Of a DNA stretch of 10,949 nucleotides, positions 7,610 to 10,949 are shown in pieces. Under the pieces are notes generated by a model. The model had not been told where the DNA came from. It did not search any database and saw nothing but the letters and a program-made list of their open reading frames with translations. The stretch covers positions 1 through 10,949 of the forward strand of contig USJN01000026.1 in assembly GCA_900554945.1 (NCBI GenBank), read 5' to 3'. The position numbers and the translations under genes were made by a program. Origin of the DNA: an uncultured Coriobacteriaceae bacterium. Its GTDB lineage: Bacteria > Actinomycetota > Coriobacteriia > Coriobacteriales > Eggerthellaceae. Each line of letters starts with the position of its first letter. The stretch's first letter is position 1.

Positions 7610-10090
7610 ATGGAATTCAAGAACGACCTGGGTAAGCCCTGGAAGTTCCAGGATGGCGACTTCACGGTTTACCGTTCATCGGTGTGGAGCCCCCCGGGAT
7701 GCCATCCCGTTGGATGCGGCATCAAGATCTACGTCGACAAGAACGGCCGCATGGACCACATCGAGGGTGACGAGAACGACCCCATCACCCACGGTCGCCT
7801 CTGCCCGAGATGCCTGGCGCTCAAGGACTACGTGTACAACCCGAGCCGCGTGATCTACCCGATGAAGCGCGACAAGTCCGAGCGCGGCAACGCCGACGCG
7901 TGGGAGCGCTGCAGCTGGGACGAGGCTCTCGACCTCATCATGGACAACTGGAAGGAACTCACCGAGAAGTACGGTCGCAAGACCATGGCGATCTTTGTGG
8001 GAACCGGCCGCGACGGCATGCTCTCCCAGGACTTCCAGCTCTCCATCTTCCGTACGCCTAATCTGGCTTACACGCAGTCCGGCTACGCGTGCTACCAGCC
8101 GCGTATGATGTCCTCCCAGATGGTTCTCGGCGCGCTCTACCCTGAGCTCGACTACGCTGGCGGTCTCGAGGGCGGCTACGACGACCCCGAGTACCAGGTG
8201 CCTGAGCTCATGATCCTCTGGGGCAAGATGCCGCTGGCGTCCAACCCCGACGGCTTCTTCGGCCACGCGGTGATCGACCTTATGAAGCGCGGCGCGAAGC
8301 TTGTGACCATCGACCCGCGTGTGAACTGGCTCGCTACCCGCTCCGTCGTGCAGCTGCGCGTGCGCAACGGTACTGACGCGGCGCTCGCGATGGCGATGTG
8401 CAACATCCTCATCAAGGAAGACCTCTACGACCACGACTTCATCGAGCGCTGGTGCTACGGCTTCGACGAGTTCGCCGAGCGTGTCGCCTATATGACGCCG
8501 GAGAAGGCTGCCGAGATCTGCGAGGTGCCTGTCGACGACATCTACCGTGTGACCCGCATGTACGCTGCCGCGAAGCCCGCGTCCATCGCTTGGGGCCTCG
8601 CGTTTGACCAGAACACCAACGGCATGCAGGCCGGCCAGTGCGTGCTTGCCATGATCTGCATGACCGGCAACCTTGACGTTCCCGGTGGCAACATCGTTGC
8701 CGACCTGTCGATGCCCGAGGACCTTACCGGCGATGCTGCTGCTGGTCAGTCGGCCCACAACACCGACACTCGCTCGTTTATTACCGAGGGTTGGTACCAG
8801 ATGACCGACGAGGAGCGCGCCGAGTGCATCGGTATGGACAAGTACCCGCTCTACTGCAACCAGATTACCGGTTGCCAGGCGGACTGCATCCTCGACACCT
8901 TGGAAACCGACGAGCCCTACCCGGTGAAGATGGCATGGATCGCCAACACCAACCTGCTCGCGCCGACGAACTCCGCCGAGCCGACGCGTTGGCACAAGGC
9001 CTTCCAGCGCTCCATCGAGTTCGCCTTCGGCACCGACTGCTTCATCACCCCGACCATCCAGGCGGTGTGCGACGTGTTCCTGCCGCTGTCGACCGTGGTC
9101 GAGCATGACGGCGTGAACCGCACCCACTACGGCGCGGCTTCCATCACCACCGGCTGCGGCAACAAGGCGATCACGGTGGGCGAGGCGAAGTCCGACCTCG
9201 AGATTTACTGCCTGCTCGCCGAGCGCATGGCCAAGATGTTCCCTGACGACCCGAAGGCCTGCTTCGCGCACGAGAAGTACGCCGAGTACCATGACTACCT
9301 GAACAAGAACCGCCTCGAGGGACGCCATACCTTCGACGAGGTCAAGGGCCTTGTGAAGTTCAAGCGCAAGGTGTACTACAAGAAGTACGAGACCGGCAAG
9401 CTCCGCCCCGACGGACAGCCCGGCTTCCTTACCCCGACCGGTCGCGTGGAGCTGTGGTCCTCACAGTTCAACGACAACGGCATGGATCCGCTGCCGTACT
9501 ACTACGAGCCCGACCTCTCGCCGCGCATCCCGGACAAGAAGCCCGAGGACCTGAACCTGCTGGCGAACCCCTTTGTGCCCGAGGAGCTCGACGCCAAGTG
9601 GCATGAGCGCGACCTTTCGCACGAGGAGATCATGAAGAAGTACCCGTTCATCCTATCCACGGGCCATCGCCGCTACAGCTCCTTCCACTCCGAGCATCGT
9701 CAGATCGCCGTCCTGCGCGAGATCGATCCGAACCCGATGCTCGAGATCAACCCGAAGGACGCCGAGAAGATCGGTCTCTCCGACGGGCAGTGGTGCGAGA
9801 TTTCCAACATGTTCGGCAAGGCGAAGTACAAGGCTCGCATCCTGCCGACCATCAAGGAAGGCCACGTGGAAGCCGATCACGGCTGGTGGTTCCCTGAGCA
9901 GGACGGATCGGAGCCCTCGTTGTTCGGCGTGTGGCAGTCCAACTGCAACGACCTGATCCCCGAGCACCACAACAACGCGCTTGGCTTGGGTGCTCCGTAC
10001 AAGAGCGCGTGCTGCAACGTCACGCCCCTGAAAGAAAGCTACGACGTCGACATGAAGGCGTTCGGCGAGAAGTTTGGAAAGCTGGTGTAA
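7610..10090 (+). CDS. Molybdopterin-dependent oxidoreductase, cytoplasmic catalytic subunit (DMSO reductase superfamily; dehydroxylase/transhydroxylase-like)
   Basis: This 826-aa catalytic subunit binds a bis-pterin Mo (or W) cofactor. There is no Tat or Sec signal, so it acts in the cytoplasm. The N-terminal Fe-S-type domain has WSPPGCHPVGCG (26-37) and GRLCPRCLAL (62-71), giving Cys at 31, 36, 65 and 68; the first Cys of the usual motif is absent. C161 in SGYACYQPRMMSS is the likely metal ligand. Cofactor-binding segments include LMILWGKMPLASNPDG (200-215) and TIDPRVNWLATR (233-244). The C-terminal dinucleotide-binding domain (about 675-805) has STGHRRYSSFHSEHR and the HGWWFPE and GAPYKSACCNV segments typical of the acetylene hydratase/transhydroxylase/catechol dehydroxylase branch. 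GAGAGGAG precedes the start. It is flanked by an MFS gene and, 5 nt downstream, its Fe-S partner. In Eggerthellaceae this layout is known for substrate-specific reductive dehydroxylases; the actual substrate here is unknown. Confidence 0.9.
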   Translation: MEFKNDLGKPWKFQDGDFTVYRSSVWSPPGCHPVGCGIKIYVDKNGRMDHIEGDENDPITHGRLCPRCLALKDYVYNPSRVIYPMKRDKSERGNADAWERCSWDEALDLIMDNWKELTEKYGRKTMAIFVGTGRDGMLSQDFQLSIFRTPNLAYTQSGYACYQPRMMSSQMVLGALYPELDYAGGLEGGYDDPEYQVPELMILWGKMPLASNPDGFFGHAVIDLMKRGAKLVTIDPRVNWLATRSVVQLRVRNGTDAALAMAMCNILIKEDLYDHDFIERWCYGFDEFAERVAYMTPEKAAEICEVPVDDIYRVTRMYAAAKPASIAWGLAFDQNTNGMQAGQCVLAMICMTGNLDVPGGNIVADLSMPEDLTGDAAAGQSAHNTDTRSFITEGWYQMTDEERAECIGMDKYPLYCNQITGCQADCILDTLETDEPYPVKMAWIANTNLLAPTNSAEPTRWHKAFQRSIEFAFGTDCFITPTIQAVCDVFLPLSTVVEHDGVNRTHYGAASITTGCGNKAITVGEAKSDLEIYCLLAERMAKMFPDDPKACFAHEKYAEYHDYLNKNRLEGRHTFDEVKGLVKFKRKVYYKKYETGKLRPDGQPGFLTPTGRVELWSSQFNDNGMDPLPYYYEPDLSPRIPDKKPEDLNLLANPFVPEELDAKWHERDLSHEEIMKKYPFILSTGHRRYSSFHSEHRQIAVLREIDPNPMLEINPKDAEKIGLSDGQWCEISNMFGKAKYKARILPTIKEGHVEADHGWWFPEQDGSEPSLFGVWQSNCNDLIPEHHNNALGLGAPYKSACCNVTPLKESYDVDMKAFGEKFGKLV

Positions 10091-10095
10091 CGAAG

Positions 10096-10518
10096 ATGAC
10101 TCAATACGGTCTGCTTATCGACTACGAATACTGCACGGGCTGCCAGTCCTGCGAGGTCGCTTGCAAGGAAGAGCACCATTTCCCGGTGGGCAAGTGGGGC
10201 ATCCGCGTGCTCGACGAGGGCCCTTGGCAGAAGGACGACTCCTCCGACCAGGGTGCGAACTTCAACTGGAACAAGATTCCCGTTCCGACGGATCTGTGCG
10301 ACCTGTGCGCCGAGCGCCTGGCCGACAACCGTGAGCCGGTGTGCGTGCACAACTGCCTCGCTGCTTGCATGAAGTTCGGCACCATCGAGGAGATGGCGAA
10401 GGCCAAGCCCTGGTACGCCGTTATCCGCGACTCATCCATGGCCGACGACGCCACGCACGCCAACTACGAGGAGCTGTTCCGCACCTACAGCCCCAACACT
10501 GTCGCCCAGGTGATTTAG
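10096..10518 (+). CDS. Small ferredoxin-like electron-transfer subunit, two [4Fe-4S] clusters
   Basis: This 140-aa protein likely passes electrons to the molybdoenzyme encoded 5 nt upstream. Cys13, 16, 19 and 23 form CxxCxxCxxxC near the N terminus. A second set (C68-x2-C71-x11-C83-x3-C87) follows a linker, with an extra C91 where the usual CP-T motif has been altered (NCLAACMKFG). In the DmsB/NrfC-type fold these eight residues hold two [4Fe-4S] clusters; the third and fourth clusters of full-size beta subunits (200-280 aa) are missing. No signal peptide or membrane anchor is present, matching a cytoplasmic catalytic subunit. The ATG at 10096 was chosen because upstream in-frame sequence overlaps the molybdoenzyme gene and the Cys motif begins 13 residues in, as usual. 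The ribosome-binding site is weak, suggesting translational coupling. Its electron donor is not encoded here. Confidence 0.9.
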   Translation: MTQYGLLIDYEYCTGCQSCEVACKEEHHFPVGKWGIRVLDEGPWQKDDSSDQGANFNWNKIPVPTDLCDLCAERLADNREPVCVHNCLAACMKFGTIEEMAKAKPWYAVIRDSSMADDATHANYEELFRTYSPNTVAQVI

Positions 10519-10526
10519 GAGGACGA

Positions 10527-10934
10527 ATGAGTGAATTGACGAGGCGGGACGCATCAGAAATCGTACCAGCAGGCTTCTACGACAGAATTATCGGTATTCT
10601 CAAGACGGCTCGGCACAGGGCTTATTCTGCCGTCAACTTCTCTATGGTCTGCGCCTATTGGGAAATCGGACGCAGTATTGTTGAGGAACAAGGCTACGAA
10701 GAACGAGCACGTTATGGCGACCAGTTGATCCAGGGCCTATCTGAGCGCTTGACCACCGATTTTGGGAAGGGTTTCGACGTTTCCAATTTGCGCTACATGC
10801 GTTTGTTCTATCTCGCATTTCCGATTCGTGACGCACTGCGTCACGAATTGACATGGACGCATTATCGCAGACTTTCGAAAATCAAGGATGAGTCCGCTCG
10901 TGTTTGGTACATGAAGGTTGATTTTCATTGTTAG
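10527..10934 (+). pseudogene. DUF1016 (YhcG-like) protein, N-terminal fragment only
   Basis: Residues 1-130 match the DUF1016 N-terminal domain: YWEIGRSIVEEQ (44-55), GFDVSNLRYMRLFY (82-95), and LTWTHYRRL (108-116), ending with ARVWYMK (124-130). Full YhcG-type proteins (about 330-370 aa) continue into a linker and a C-terminal PD-(D/E)xK nuclease domain. Here the sequence changes to VDFHC and stops, and no other frame restores homology before the window edge. AGGAGG (10517-10522) precedes the ATG, and the gene starts 8 nt after the Fe-S gene, so it is transcribed with the metabolic operon. Its codons are visibly less GC-rich than those upstream, suggesting a separate origin. Such genes often accompany type I R-M systems. 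The fragment may be translated but cannot be a nuclease. Confidence 0.8.
10824..10848. repeat. Perfect 25-bp palindrome inside the DUF1016 fragment
   Basis: ATTCGTGACGCA (10824-10835) and TGCGTCACGAAT (10837-10848) are exact reverse complements around a single central C. It encodes IRDALRHE, immediately before the conserved LTWTHYR motif. It could be a protein-binding site or an extruding cruciform, or only a codon coincidence. Confidence 0.7.
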
Positions 10935-10949
10935 CCGAACACCCGCGCC

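Noticed and set aside
7676..9328. 550-aa open frame on the minus strand
   Set aside because: It is antisense to the molybdoenzyme gene, which has clear family motifs throughout; no domain is seen in the antisense product.
9931..10095. Upstream-extended start for the Fe-S protein, within the molybdoenzyme gene
   Set aside because: The extra 55 residues are an out-of-frame reading of the molybdoenzyme C-terminus. The ATG at 10096 places the first Cys motif at the usual distance from the N terminus.

Overview
The window is high-GC, with tightly packed operons, a molybdopterin enzyme paired with its own small Fe-S protein and an MFS carrier, and a GC-rich IS110-family element. This suits a gut actinobacterium of the Coriobacteriia (Eggerthella/Gordonibacter-like). 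That placement is inference from gene style; no rRNA or marker gene is present.

Positions 1-4593 (minus strand) hold a type I restriction-modification operon in the order hsdR, small gene, hsdM, hsdS. hsdS runs off the left edge after 31 codons. hsdM looks intact. The 221-aa gene between hsdR and hsdM looks like a degenerate GIY-YIG-fold protein and is not a standard R-M component. hsdR has lost its 5' end, which would encode the nuclease domain, exactly where the mobile element begins. Restriction is therefore probably dead, while methylation may survive.

Positions 4597-6140 hold an IS110-family element bounded by a perfect 15-bp inverted repeat. It carries a 370-aa DEDD transposase on the minus strand. 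About 300 bp of structured noncoding DNA lies downstream of the transposase gene, which fits the IS1111 group, where the guide (seek/bridge) RNA is encoded in that position. The missing half of hsdR is not on the far side of the element, so more than a simple insertion happened.

Positions 6141-10518 (plus strand) hold a metabolic operon: a leader with inverted repeats, a 12-TM-type MFS transporter, an 826-aa cytoplasmic molybdopterin oxidoreductase without a Tat signal, and a 140-aa protein for two [4Fe-4S] clusters. The likely arrangement is that the MFS protein imports (or exchanges) a substrate, the Mo enzyme transforms it, and the Fe-S protein carries the electrons. The layout resembles the substrate-specific catechol dehydroxylase / transhydroxylase-like loci of Eggerthellaceae. 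The substrate cannot be read from the sequence.

Positions 10527-10934 hold the N-terminal third of a DUF1016 (YhcG-like) gene, cut off after residue 130, with a perfect 25-bp palindrome inside it. DUF1016 genes often sit in type I R-M loci, so the metabolic operon is flanked on both sides by broken defence-type genes, which suggests an assembled accessory island.
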